A DNA stretch of 37,358 bases from contig NZ_QGSY01000245.1 in NCBI RefSeq assembly GCF_003857035.1, positions 1 to 37,358 of the forward strand, given 5' to 3'. The stretch's first letter is position 1. Each line of letters begins with the position of its first letter. The stretch is from Micromonospora arida. GTDB lineage: Bacteria; Actinomycetota; Actinomycetes; Mycobacteriales; Micromonosporaceae. The translations under genes were made by a program, and so were the position numbers. Of this stretch, positions 1-7,605 are shown piece after piece. Below the pieces are notes generated by a model, which was not told where the DNA came from, made no database searches, and saw only the letters and a program-made list of their open reading frames with translations.

Positions 1-42
1 CCCTCGGTTCCGCCGACGGCTCCCGAGCAGCCTCTCGTACCG

Positions 43-687
43 ATGGAAGCCCTCACCGCCCACCTGAGCGAGCTTGGCCACGGCCTGGTCACGACGGTCG
101 AACTGACCGTCGTGACCACCGTCGGCGCGATGCTGCTGGGCATCGTCGTGGCCACCCTGCGCATCGCCCCCGTCCCGCTGCTGCGCGCCATCGGCACCGC
201 GTACGTGGAGGTGTTCCAGAACCTGCCGTTGCTGGCGCTGCTGGTGCTCTTCGTGTTCGCGCTGCCGACCATCGGCATCACGTTCCCGCTGTTCACCTCC
301 GCCGCGATCGTCATCGCGGTGTACGAGGGGGCGTACCTGGCCGAGGCGATCCGCGCCGGGATCAACACGGTCGGTGTGGGCCAGGCTGAGGCAGCCCGAG
401 CCATCGGGCTCACCTTCGGCCAGTCCCTGCGGCACGTGATCCTGCCGCAGGGACTCCGGGCGGTGATCCAGCCAATCGGCAACATCTGCATCGCTCTGCT
501 GATGAACACCTCGCTGGCCGCCGCCGTCGGCGTGGTCGAGCTGACCCAGGCGGCCAACACCGTGAACCTGGTCGAGGCTCAACCGATCGCCGTGTTCACC
601 GGCGCGGGCCTCGCCTACATGCTGCTGGCGCTGATCATCGGTCAGGTCACCGGCCTGCTCGAACGAAGGCTGGCGATCGTCCGATGA
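43..687 (+). CDS. Polar amino-acid ABC transporter permease (GluC-like)
   Basis: Inner-membrane subunit of a glutamate/glutamine-type ABC importer. The 214-residue product is a string of hydrophobic segments, with the permease EAA loop at about residues 117-137 (EAARAIGLTFGQ then HVILPQ) that contacts the ATPase, and the family's FQNLPLLALL segment near residue 60. These are hallmarks of the HisM/GlnP/GluC permease family; substrate is inferred only. It overlaps the second permease by 4 bases (ATGA). No clear ribosome site precedes this ATG and the frame is open back to the window edge, so the true start may lie outside. The ATPase and binding protein are presumably upstream, out of view. Confidence 0.88.
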   Translation: MEALTAHLSELGHGLVTTVELTVVTTVGAMLLGIVVATLRIAPVPLLRAIGTAYVEVFQNLPLLALLVLFVFALPTIGITFPLFTSAAIVIAVYEGAYLAEAIRAGINTVGVGQAEAARAIGLTFGQSLRHVILPQGLRAVIQPIGNICIALLMNTSLAAAVGVVELTQAANTVNLVEAQPIAVFTGAGLAYMLLALIIGQVTGLLERRLAIVR

Positions 688-1553
688 ACAAGACGCAACA
701 GATCCTCTTCGACGAACCCGGCCCGCGCGCCCAACGGCGGATCCGGATCGCCACAGTGCTGGGCGCCGTCGTCCTGGCCGGTGCCCTGGTCGCGGCGGTC
801 TACCAGTTCGCCAGCCACGGCGAGTTGGCCGCCGCCCGGTGGGAGCCGTTCACCACCTGGCCCATCTGGCGGTACCTGCTCAACGGCCTGTGGGCCACGC
901 TGCGCGCCGCCGCCGCGACCGCCGTGCTGAGCGCCGCGCTCGGGCTGTTGCTGGCGCTCGGCCGGCTGTCGACGCATCGACCGCTGCGCTGGCTGGCCGG
1001 CGCGTACGTGGAGATCTTCCGGACCGTCCCCACCCTGCTGCTGATCTACGTGACGCTGTTCGCACTGCCGCAGTACGGGCTGAACTTCCCGCTGTTCTGG
1101 AAGCTCGTGGTGCCGCTGGTGGTCTCCAACTCGGCGGCGTTCGCGGAGATCTTCCGGTCCGGCATCCTGGCACTGGACCGCGGGCAGACCGAGGCGGGCC
1201 TCGCGGTCGGGCTGCGCCGCGGGCAGGTGATGGCGTTGGTGGTCCTGCCGCAGGCGCTGCTCCAACTCGCCCCGTCCCTGGTCAGCCAGCTGGTCGGGCT
1301 GCTCAAGGACACCTCGCTCGGCTTCGTGGTCAGCTACACCGAGCTGCTCTACAGCGGGCAGGTGCTCTCCTCGTACACCCACCTGCTGATCCAGACGTTC
1401 CTGGTGGTGGCGCTGATCTACCTGGTGGTCAACGCCTCGCTGTCGAAGTTCGCCCGCGTACTCCAGGCCCGCAACGGCCGCTTCGGAGGCCGGCGCGGAC
1501 GGCGGACCGCCGAGCTGCCCCCACCACTCCTCGAAGGGAACACCCCCCGGTGA
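684..1553 (+). CDS. Polar amino-acid ABC transporter permease (GluD-like)
   Basis: Second membrane subunit of the same importer, 289 residues. It has a longer polar N-terminus, a first membrane segment near residues 20-40, and the EAA loop at about residue 170 (EAGLAVGLRRGQ then VVLPQALLQ) followed by LLKDTSLG, typical of GluD-type partners. The C-terminus is basic (RRGRRTAELPPP). The ATG overlaps the stop of the preceding permease, and its own TGA overlaps the GTG of the asparaginase gene, so the genes are probably translationally coupled. A heterodimeric permease is the usual arrangement for glutamate transporters in actinobacteria; the actual substrate cannot be read from the sequence. Confidence 0.88.
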   Translation: MNKTQQILFDEPGPRAQRRIRIATVLGAVVLAGALVAAVYQFASHGELAAARWEPFTTWPIWRYLLNGLWATLRAAAATAVLSAALGLLLALGRLSTHRPLRWLAGAYVEIFRTVPTLLLIYVTLFALPQYGLNFPLFWKLVVPLVVSNSAAFAEIFRSGILALDRGQTEAGLAVGLRRGQVMALVVLPQALLQLAPSLVSQLVGLLKDTSLGFVVSYTELLYSGQVLSSYTHLLIQTFLVVALIYLVVNASLSKFARVLQARNGRFGGRRGRRTAELPPPLLEGNTPR

Positions 1554-2569
1554 CCATCTTCCGCTACGCCGAACTGGCCCGGGTCGTGCGCAACGGCTTC
1601 GTGGAGAGCCGGCACTACGGCAGCGTCGTGGTGCTCGCCCCGGACGGAACTGTCGCCCTCGCCGCCGGCGTACCCGACGAGCCGGTGCTGCCCCGCTCCA
1701 CCCTCAAGCCGGTGCAGGCACTGGCCTGCCGGATCGCGGCGGGCGACGAGCTGACCGGCCCGGCGCTGGCCCTCGCCGCCGGCAGCCACACCGGCGACGA
1801 CCGGCACGTCGAGGTGGTTCGGACGATGCTGACCGGGGCCGGCCTGACCGAGGACGCGCTCGGCTGTCCGGTGGACTGGCCGGAGGACGAACCGACCCGG
1901 GACCGGCTGATCCGCGCCGGCGGACAGCGCGACCGGATCCGGATGAACTGCTCCGGCAAGCACGCCGCGATGCTCGTCGCCTGCGTCGCCCGGTCCTGGA
2001 GCACCCACGACTACCTCGACCCCGACCACCCGCTCCAGCGGGAAACCGCCGCCGCCGTCGCCCGGCTGGCCGGGACGCCGATCGCGCACCACGCGGTCGA
2101 CGGCTGCGGGGCACCGCTGTTCGGCCTGTCGCTGACCGGCCTGGCCCGCACCTTCCAGGCGTTGGTCACCGCTCCCGCCGGCAGCGACGAGGCGCTGGTC
2201 GCGCAGGCCATGCGCCAGCACCCGGAGTACGTCGGCGGCTGGAACGGGCACCCGAACACCAACCTGATGCGGGCGCTGCCCGGCGTTCTCGCCAAGGGCG
2301 GGGCCGAAGGCGTGCTCGCGGTGGCCGCACCGGACGGTCACGCGGTGGCGGTGAAGGCGATCGACGGTTCGCCCCGAGCCACCACCGCCATCGCCCTCGC
2401 CGCCCTCGACGCCGTGGGCGTACCGGTGGGTGGGGCCGACGCGCTGCGCCAGGTGCCGGTGCTCGGCGGCGGCGTACCCGTTGGTGCCGTCACGGCCGTC
2501 ATCGACTGGACCCCAGCATCGTCTCGGACCGAAGCGGCATCGCCTCGCACGGAAAAGGAAGAATCATGA
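1550..2569 (+). CDS. Asparaginase, AnsA/COG4448 (Asparaginase_II) family
   Basis: Predicted L-asparagine amidohydrolase (asparagine to aspartate plus ammonia) of the thermolabile bacterial family typified by the Rhizobium etli enzyme, not the classical E. coli AnsB fold. The 339-residue product has the family's blocks: STLKPVQALA near residue 50, NCSGKHAAMLVAC near 131-144, and DGCGAPLFGLSL near 184. The start is the GTG at 1550, preceded by GAAGGGAA and overlapping the permease TGA (GTGA); the frame is open upstream to 839 but that part is a shadow of the permease. Its 3' end overlaps cutC by ATGA. Position behind amino-acid permeases suggests uptake and deamidation of asparagine or glutamine (inference). 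Confidence 0.87.
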   Translation: MTIFRYAELARVVRNGFVESRHYGSVVVLAPDGTVALAAGVPDEPVLPRSTLKPVQALACRIAAGDELTGPALALAAGSHTGDDRHVEVVRTMLTGAGLTEDALGCPVDWPEDEPTRDRLIRAGGQRDRIRMNCSGKHAAMLVACVARSWSTHDYLDPDHPLQRETAAAVARLAGTPIAHHAVDGCGAPLFGLSLTGLARTFQALVTAPAGSDEALVAQAMRQHPEYVGGWNGHPNTNLMRALPGVLAKGGAEGVLAVAAPDGHAVAVKAIDGSPRATTAIALAALDAVGVPVGGADALRQVPVLGGGVPVGAVTAVIDWTPASSRTEAASPRTEKEES

Positions 2570-3309
2570 ACACATTCGAGATCTGCATCGACAGCGTCGA
2601 GGGAGCGGTCGCCGCCGAGGAGGCCGGCGCCGACCGGGTGGAGTTGTGCTCCGCGCTCTTCGACGGCGGGCTGACCCCCAGCCTGGGCACCATCGAGACG
2701 ACAATGCGCGCGGTCAGCCGGATCCGGGTACACGTGATCGTCCGCCCTCGGGCCGGCGACTTCATCTACTCGCCCTTCGAGATCGAGGCCATGGAGCGGG
2801 ACGTGCGGGCCGCGGTGGCGGCCGGAGCGCACGGCATCGTGATCGGCGCGTTGACCGCCGAGGGTGACGTCGACGTGCCGACCACCCGCCGGCTGATCGC
2901 CGCCGCGGGCGACGTCAGCATCACCTTCCACCGGGCGTTCGACATGACCCGCGACCCGCACGCGGCGCTGGAGCAGCTGATCGAGCTGGGCGTGCACCGG
3001 GTGCTCACCTCGGGTCAGGAGGTCAGCGTGCTGGAGGGTGCTCCGCTCATCGCCGACCTGGTGCGCCGGGCCGCCGACCGGATCGTCATCATGCCGGGCG
3101 GTGGCATCACCCCGCGCAACATCGCCCGGATCGTCGAGGCGACCGGTGCCGACGAGTACCACTTCGCGGCCCTGGTCAGCTCGGACAGCCCGGCCGTGCA
3201 CCGCAACCCCGCGCCGCTGATGGGTGGCAGCCTGAACCGGCCCGAGTACGAGCGTTCGGGCACCTCGGGCACCCTGGTCGGCCAGGTGCTCGCCGCCGCC
3301 CGCGCCTGA
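2566..3309 (+). CDS. cutC: CutC family protein (PF03932)
   Basis: A 247-residue TIM-barrel protein of the CutC family, named for copper homeostasis, though a direct copper role is disputed for several members. Family blocks are visible in order: EICIDSVEGAVAAEEAGADR at the N-terminus, VIVRPRAGDFIYS near 58, ITFHRAFDMT near 122, VLTSGQ near 146 and IMPGGGI near 175. The ATG overlaps the asparaginase stop and has AAAAGGAAG just upstream. It is the last gene of the four-gene operon and is followed by a strong hairpin. Nothing in the sequence explains why it is coupled to amino-acid transport and deamidation. Confidence 0.9.
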   Translation: MNTFEICIDSVEGAVAAEEAGADRVELCSALFDGGLTPSLGTIETTMRAVSRIRVHVIVRPRAGDFIYSPFEIEAMERDVRAAVAAGAHGIVIGALTAEGDVDVPTTRRLIAAAGDVSITFHRAFDMTRDPHAALEQLIELGVHRVLTSGQEVSVLEGAPLIADLVRRAADRIVIMPGGGITPRNIARIVEATGADEYHFAALVSSDSPAVHRNPAPLMGGSLNRPEYERSGTSGTLVGQVLAAARA

Positions 3310-3328
3310 CCGACAACACGTCCTGACC

Positions 3329-3366
3329 AGCGGCGGGCCTGGAGGAAGACCTTCGGGCCCGCCGCT
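3329..3366 (+). terminator. Hairpin terminator after cutC
   Basis: A perfect 11-bp inverted repeat, AGCGGCGGGCC at 3329-3339 and its complement at 3356-3366, encloses a 16-base loop that itself contains GAAG/CTTC. It starts 20 bases past the cutC stop. There is no T-run, as is usual for actinobacterial terminators. Confidence 0.75.
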
Positions 3367-3426
3367 CACGGGTGTCCACCGACGGGCCGGCACCGCGATG
3401 TCACCCCGGTGTGACGGCGACCGGCC

Positions 3427-3963
3427 TCAGTAGCCCAACAGGGCGATGAGCAGCGAGGACACCGCGGCGACCAGGAGCACACCGCCGGTGCCGAGCCCGA
3501 CCACCGCGCTCACCGTCACGGCGCGGGCCCGGGCCACCGGCACCGCCGCGACGGCCACCACGGTGACGAGTGCGGCGACCACGTAGATCAACGGATAGTC
3601 GATCAGCGCCGCAACCGGGAAGAGGTGCACGCCCACAACGAGGGCGACCCAGGGGGCGGCCAGCTCATTGCGCCGCAGCAGAGCGAGCACCCCCGCACCG
3701 ACCGCGGCGACGCCGAACTCGATGCCGACGACGATGCCGAAGGTGGGGCTGGTGTCGGCGTCGAACGCCGTACCGTCCGACCAGTGACGCCAGGCGAGCA
3801 AGGCCCCGGCGGCAGCCGTGAGCAGGGCAAGAACCGAACCGGCGATGAGCACCGGCCGCCACGGCTTCGGGGGCGCCTCCTGCGCCCAACCGAACCAGCT
3901 GGTGGCGAAGAAGCCGAAAACGAACGCCGTCGCCGCCGCGTCCCGGACATGTTCGGTGATCAT
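3427..3963 (-). CDS. Small multi-pass membrane protein, function unknown
   Basis: A 178-residue hydrophobic protein with about six predicted membrane segments; the N-terminal segment carries the aromatic stretch FVFGFFATSWFGWAQ, followed by a short polar stretch. I do not recognise the family beyond a generic actinobacterial membrane protein. I chose the ATG at 3963 (MITEHVRD) because GGGGAG lies 4 bases upstream; the frame extends to a GTG at 4035, adding 24 polar residues without a good ribosome site. It lies downstream of the SulP gene on the same strand with a gap of about 105 bases, so cotranscription is possible. Confidence 0.6.
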   Translation of the reverse strand: MITEHVRDAAATAFVFGFFATSWFGWAQEAPPKPWRPVLIAGSVLALLTAAAGALLAWRHWSDGTAFDADTSPTFGIVVGIEFGVAAVGAGVLALLRRNELAAPWVALVVGVHLFPVAALIDYPLIYVVAALVTVVAVAAVPVARARAVTVSAVVGLGTGGVLLVAAVSSLLIALLGY

Positions 3964-4068
3964 TGCGCTCCCCGCGATACCGCTGATTCGACGTCGGACT
4001 TCGCCGTTGTCGGCGGCGCTGTTGACGCCGGCCACGACGCGGTAATAGTGCCCTGACAGACCTACCGC

Positions 4069-5760
4069 TCAGTCGACGGGTACGACCGTCGGGTGGCCCA
4101 CCGTGGAGAGCGCGACCACGCGGGCGTACCGGATCGCGGCCGGGGTGTCCGGGAAGACCAGCCCTTTGCGACGCAGGTCGTCAGCGACTCCGAGGGTGGC
4201 GAGGACCTGGTCGTGGGCGGGGGTGATGCCGGAGAGCAGGACGGTGATCCCGCGTCCGCGTAGCCGCCGGATCGCATCGCCGAGAACGTGCGCACCGGTG
4301 GCGTCCATGGTGGTCACCCGGGACATCCGCAGGATGACGACCCGGACGTCGGTGACCTCGGAGAGTTCGAGGAGGAAGGTGTGGGCCGCAGCGAAGAAGA
4401 GCGGCCCGTCCAGCCGGTACGCGACGATGTGCTCGGTGAGCAGCGCATACTCCTCGGCGCTGTGTTCCCCTTGCTCGAGGGGCACCTGTTCCAACCGGGC
4501 GCTGCGGGCCACCGCGCGCAGGGCGAGCACCACGGCGACGCCGACGCCGACCGCGACGGCGGCGACGAGGTCCCAGATCACGGTGACGGCGAAGGTGAGT
4601 ACCAGCACGACCGCGTCACCCCGGGTGGCCCGGGCCAGCGCCCACAGCGAGCCGGCCTCCACCATGCGGACGGTGGTGGCCAGCAGCACCCCGGCCAGGG
4701 CGGCGAGCGGGATCCGGCCGACCAACGGCGCGGCGGCCAGCACGATCGCCGCGAGGGCGACGGCGTGGGTGAGGGCCGCCAGCTTCGAGGCCGCCCCGGC
4801 GCGGACGTTGACCGCTGTCCGGGCGATGGCGGCGGTCGCCGGGATGCCGCCGAAGAGCGGGGCGGCGAGGTTCGCCAGCCCCTGACCGAACAGCTCCCGG
4901 TCCGGGTCATGCCGCTCACCGACGGTCATGCCGTCGGCGACGGTGGCGGAGAGCAGGCTCTCCAGGGCGGCGAGCGCGGCGACGGCGAGGGCGCTGGGCA
5001 GCAGCACGCCGAGCGCGTCGAGGTCGAGGAAGTCGAGCGACGGCGCGGGCAGGCCCTGCGGTAGAGCGCCGATCCGGACCAGATCGACCGGGATGACCTC
5101 GGCGAAGACGGTGGCGGCGCCCACGCCGAGCAGCGAGAACGGCAGGCCGGGTCGCCACCGGGCGCCCAGCAGCATCAGCGCCGCGACGGCGAGGGCCACC
5201 GCGAGCGCGGCCGGCTTCGGGTGTACGACGAAACGGGCGACCGCGTCGAAGGCGACGGCCCAGACCTTCTCCCCGTGCGCGTCGCTGACGCCGAGTGCGG
5301 CGGGCACCTGTTGCAGTGCGATGACCACGGCGATGCCGGCGGTGAAACCCTCCAGTACCGGGGTGGGTAGGTAGCGGACGTACCGGCCCAGGCGGGCCAC
5401 GGCGAGCGCGATCAGCACCAGACCGGCCATCGCCCCGACCATGAGTACGCCGGTGGTGCCGAACTGCTGCACCACCGGCACCAGCACCACGGTCATCGCG
5501 CCGGTCGGCCCGGAGACCTGGAGGTTGGAGCCCCCGAAGACAGCGGCCACCGCACCGGCGATCACGGCGGTGATCAACCCGGCCTGGGCGCCCAGCCCGG
5601 AGGTGACGCCGAACGCCAGGGCCAGTGGCAGCGCCACCACCGCCACGGTGAGCCCGGCCAGCAGGTCTCGGCGCGGTGAGCGACGGACGGCCGCCCAGTC
5701 GGCTCGGCCGGGCAGCAGCCCGAGGAGCCGCTCGCGGACGACAGGGATGGCGCCGCTCAC
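4069..5760 (-). CDS. SulP/SLC26 family anion transporter with STAS domain
   Basis: A 563-residue inner-membrane transporter of the SulP family (sulfate, bicarbonate or other anions; substrate not deducible). The first membrane helices start near residue 27 (DLLAGLTVAVVALPLALAFG). The SulP signature LQVSGPTGAMTVVLVPVV follows near residue 80, then many helices, and a C-terminal cytoplasmic STAS domain from about residue 430, with MDATGAHVLGDAIRRL around 490. The start is the GTG at 5758-5760, which overlaps the TGA of the ArsR gene (GTGA). The reading frame stays open to 6207, but that extension overlaps arsR and its promoter and is not real. Regulation by the coupled ArsR protein is inferred. 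Confidence 0.9.
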   Translation of the reverse strand: MSGAIPVVRERLLGLLPGRADWAAVRRSPRRDLLAGLTVAVVALPLALAFGVTSGLGAQAGLITAVIAGAVAAVFGGSNLQVSGPTGAMTVVLVPVVQQFGTTGVLMVGAMAGLVLIALAVARLGRYVRYLPTPVLEGFTAGIAVVIALQQVPAALGVSDAHGEKVWAVAFDAVARFVVHPKPAALAVALAVAALMLLGARWRPGLPFSLLGVGAATVFAEVIPVDLVRIGALPQGLPAPSLDFLDLDALGVLLPSALAVAALAALESLLSATVADGMTVGERHDPDRELFGQGLANLAAPLFGGIPATAAIARTAVNVRAGAASKLAALTHAVALAAIVLAAAPLVGRIPLAALAGVLLATTVRMVEAGSLWALARATRGDAVVLVLTFAVTVIWDLVAAVAVGVGVAVVLALRAVARSARLEQVPLEQGEHSAEEYALLTEHIVAYRLDGPLFFAAAHTFLLELSEVTDVRVVILRMSRVTTMDATGAHVLGDAIRRLRGRGITVLLSGITPAHDQVLATLGVADDLRRKGLVFPDTPAAIRYARVVALSTVGHPTVVPVD

Positions 5761-6095
5761 CTGTCCGCGCCGGTGGCGCGCAGCTCGCCGAGGAGGTCGT
5801 CCCGGTCGGTGAGGACCGCACCGAGGATCCGCCGCCCGGCGGCCAGCAGGTCGGCCACGTCCGGGGTGCTGAGCGCGTACATGACGAGGGGGCCGTCGCG
5901 GTGTGAGGTGACCATCCCGGCGCGGCGCAGCACGGCGAGTTGCTGGGAGAGGTTGGATGCCTCGACCTCGATGACGGCGAGCAGGTCGCGGACCGGCTTC
6001 GGGCCGTCCTGGAGCAGTTCGAGGACCCGGATGCGCACCGGGTGCCCGAGGGTGCGGAAGAGTTCCGCCTTCGCCTGGTACAGCGGGACCGACAT
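5757..6095 (-). CDS. ArsR-family winged-helix transcriptional regulator
   Basis: A 112-residue single-domain repressor. It reads KAELFRTLGHPVRIRVLELL at the N-terminus, a recognition-helix region ASNLSQQLAVLRRAGMV near 48-64, and the beta-wing HRDGPLVMYAL, all classic ArsR/SmtB features. It contains no cysteine, so a thiolate metal site of the ArsR/CadC type is absent and the signal is unknown. I chose the ATG at 6095, with GGGAGAGG 5 bases upstream; a GTG two codons earlier would overlap that site. Its stop overlaps the SulP start, so the two form a bicistronic unit. The inverted repeats at 6118-6147 probably serve as its operator. Confidence 0.88.
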   Translation of the reverse strand: MSVPLYQAKAELFRTLGHPVRIRVLELLQDGPKPVRDLLAVIEVEASNLSQQLAVLRRAGMVTSHRDGPLVMYALSTPDVADLLAAGRRILGAVLTDRDDLLGELRATGADR

Positions 6096-6117
6096 GAGCA
6101 CCTCTCCCGATCGATAC

Positions 6118-6147
6118 GAAGACTTTAGCAGTTGAAGAAGTCTTCAA
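6118..6147. promoter_or_regulatory. Candidate ArsR operator with nested inverted repeats
   Basis: Two overlapping symmetries lie 23-52 bases upstream of the arsR ATG. TTGAAGA at 6132-6138 and TCTTCAA at 6141-6147 form a 7-bp inverted repeat with a 2-base centre. GAAGACTT at 6118-6125 and AAGTCTTC at 6138-6145 form an 8-bp inverted repeat with a 12-base spacer. AT-rich symmetric sites of this size next to an ArsR gene are typical autoregulatory operators; binding itself is inference. Confidence 0.65.
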
Positions 6148-6273
6148 TCGCTGACCCGTAAGGGAGCAACCCGCCGTGGCAGCACTAGTCCGCAACGGGC
6201 TTTGCATCGCCTTCCCGTGGTTTACTCGCAGGGATGCGCTTGTAACACCCCACGAACTAGGGGCACACGGCTA

Positions 6274-7605
6274 ATGCTGCTGAGTTTCCGCTTCGCCAAC
6301 CACCGATCGTTCCGCGACGAGCACCAGCTCAACCTGACGCCCGTCTACGGGAACGGGGCCTCGGCCGACGAGCCGGCCCCACAGGCAGTCCAGGTCGTCG
6401 GCATCTTCGGGGCCAACGCCTCTGGCAAGTCAAACTGCCTCGGCGCGTTGGCGTTCATGCGGCAGACCGTCGTGGAATCCGACCGCGCGGTCGAGCCTGG
6501 TCTAGGTCTGCACCGAGAGCCGTTCGGGTTGGATCCGGAACTCGCCACCCAGCCGTCACGCTATGTCGTCGACCTTCTGCTCGGCGGAGCCCGGCACACC
6601 TACGGCTTCACGATCGATGACGACCAGGTGCTGGAGGAATGGCTCTACCACTATCCGGTCGGGCGCAGGCGGCGCGTGTTCGAGCGGGACGGCGACACCT
6701 TCTCTTGGGGCGAGGAGACGGGCCGACGTAACGACCTGGAGCAGATCGCCGGCATCACCGCTCCGACAGCGCTTTTCCTCAGCACGGTCGCCCGCTTTGG
6801 TCACAGCCGCCCCCAGTCGGACCCGGCAGACCCCCAGCCGCTGCACGACACCTACCGGTGGTTCTACCTGATGGGTCAAGGCACTGACCCCACCCCTGTG
6901 CTGTCCACCCTCATCCGCATCGGTCAATCGGACGCCGACGAGGTACGCCGGCTCGCTGTGGATCTGTTGCAGGCCGCTGATGTCGGGATTGTCGACGTCG
7001 TAGTTCTTTCGGATCCGGCCGACGACCATTCCGCCTGGGCCGAGTCGTCGGCCCAGGGCATGAGGGCCCGGGTGAAAAAGGCAATGGCGGGAGCCCGGCG
7101 CCCACCGGTCATCCTGTTCAAGCATCAGGGACCGCACGGTCTCGCGCTGCTCGACCTACAGAACCAGTCGACCGGCACACAGCGACTACTGACCCTGGGC
7201 CTGCACGCCGCCACGATGCTGCGCACCGGTGCCACGATGCTGATCGACGAGATCGACGCCAGCCTGCATCCGGTGCTCACCGCGAAGCTCGTCAGCCTGT
7301 TCCGTAGCCCGCAGGCGAACCCCCTGGGCAGCCAACTCATCTTCACCAGTCACGACGCCGCCCTACTCGGCACCCTCGACGGGGAGGAGATCCTGCGCCG
7401 CGACGAGATCTGGTTCGTGGAGAAAGACGACGAGGGCGCGTCCTCGCTGTACCCGCTGACCGATTTCAGGCCCCGTAAGGAAGGCGAGAACCGTCAGCGT
7501 CGTTACTTAAACGGCAACTACGGCGCGGTTCCCAACCTGTCCACCGACCTGTTCGAACAGGCCCTTGCCAACCGTGGAGGCCCGAATGACGCCACGGCAG
7601 GGTAA
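6274..7605 (+). CDS. RloA/AbiLi-like AAA ATPase (SMC/ABC-type ATP-binding protein)
   Basis: A 443-residue ABC-class ATPase of the AAA_15/AAA_21 type, as used in RloA, AbiL and OLD-like defence modules. It begins MLLSFRFANHRSFRD, the family's usual start. Walker A is residues 46-53 (GANASGKS, K52), the signature-like NQSTGTQRLLTLG spans 297-309, Walker B is LIDEIDASLHP (D325, E326), and the H-switch is FTSHDAALL near 358. I chose the ATG at 6274, with AGGGG 10 bases upstream; the frame is open to 6202 but those residues are atypical. It overlaps the RloB-like gene by 20 bases. Codon 7507-7509 is TTA, rare in such genomes. The locus is less GC-rich than its neighbours, suggesting horizontal acquisition. 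Role in defence is inferred from family and partner. Confidence 0.85.
   Translation: MLLSFRFANHRSFRDEHQLNLTPVYGNGASADEPAPQAVQVVGIFGANASGKSNCLGALAFMRQTVVESDRAVEPGLGLHREPFGLDPELATQPSRYVVDLLLGGARHTYGFTIDDDQVLEEWLYHYPVGRRRRVFERDGDTFSWGEETGRRNDLEQIAGITAPTALFLSTVARFGHSRPQSDPADPQPLHDTYRWFYLMGQGTDPTPVLSTLIRIGQSDADEVRRLAVDLLQAADVGIVDVVVLSDPADDHSAWAESSAQGMRARVKKAMAGARRPPVILFKHQGPHGLALLDLQNQSTGTQRLLTLGLHAATMLRTGATMLIDEIDASLHPVLTAKLVSLFRSPQANPLGSQLIFTSHDAALLGTLDGEEILRRDEIWFVEKDDEGASSLYPLTDFRPRKEGENRQRRYLNGNYGAVPNLSTDLFEQALANRGGPNDATAG

Noticed and set aside
839..1549. Long N-terminal extension of the asparaginase frame
   Set aside because: It overlaps the second permease throughout, reads as Arg/Ala/Pro-rich shadow, and a GTG with a ribosome site at 1550 gives the normal family start.
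3964..4035. 24-residue N-terminal extension of the small membrane protein
   Set aside because: No ribosome site before GTG 4035, whereas ATG 3963 has GGGGAG at good spacing; kept only as an alternative.
5761..6207. Upstream extension of the SulP frame
   Set aside because: It covers the ArsR gene and its operator; the GTG at 5760 couples to the ArsR stop and gives a normal SulP N-terminus.
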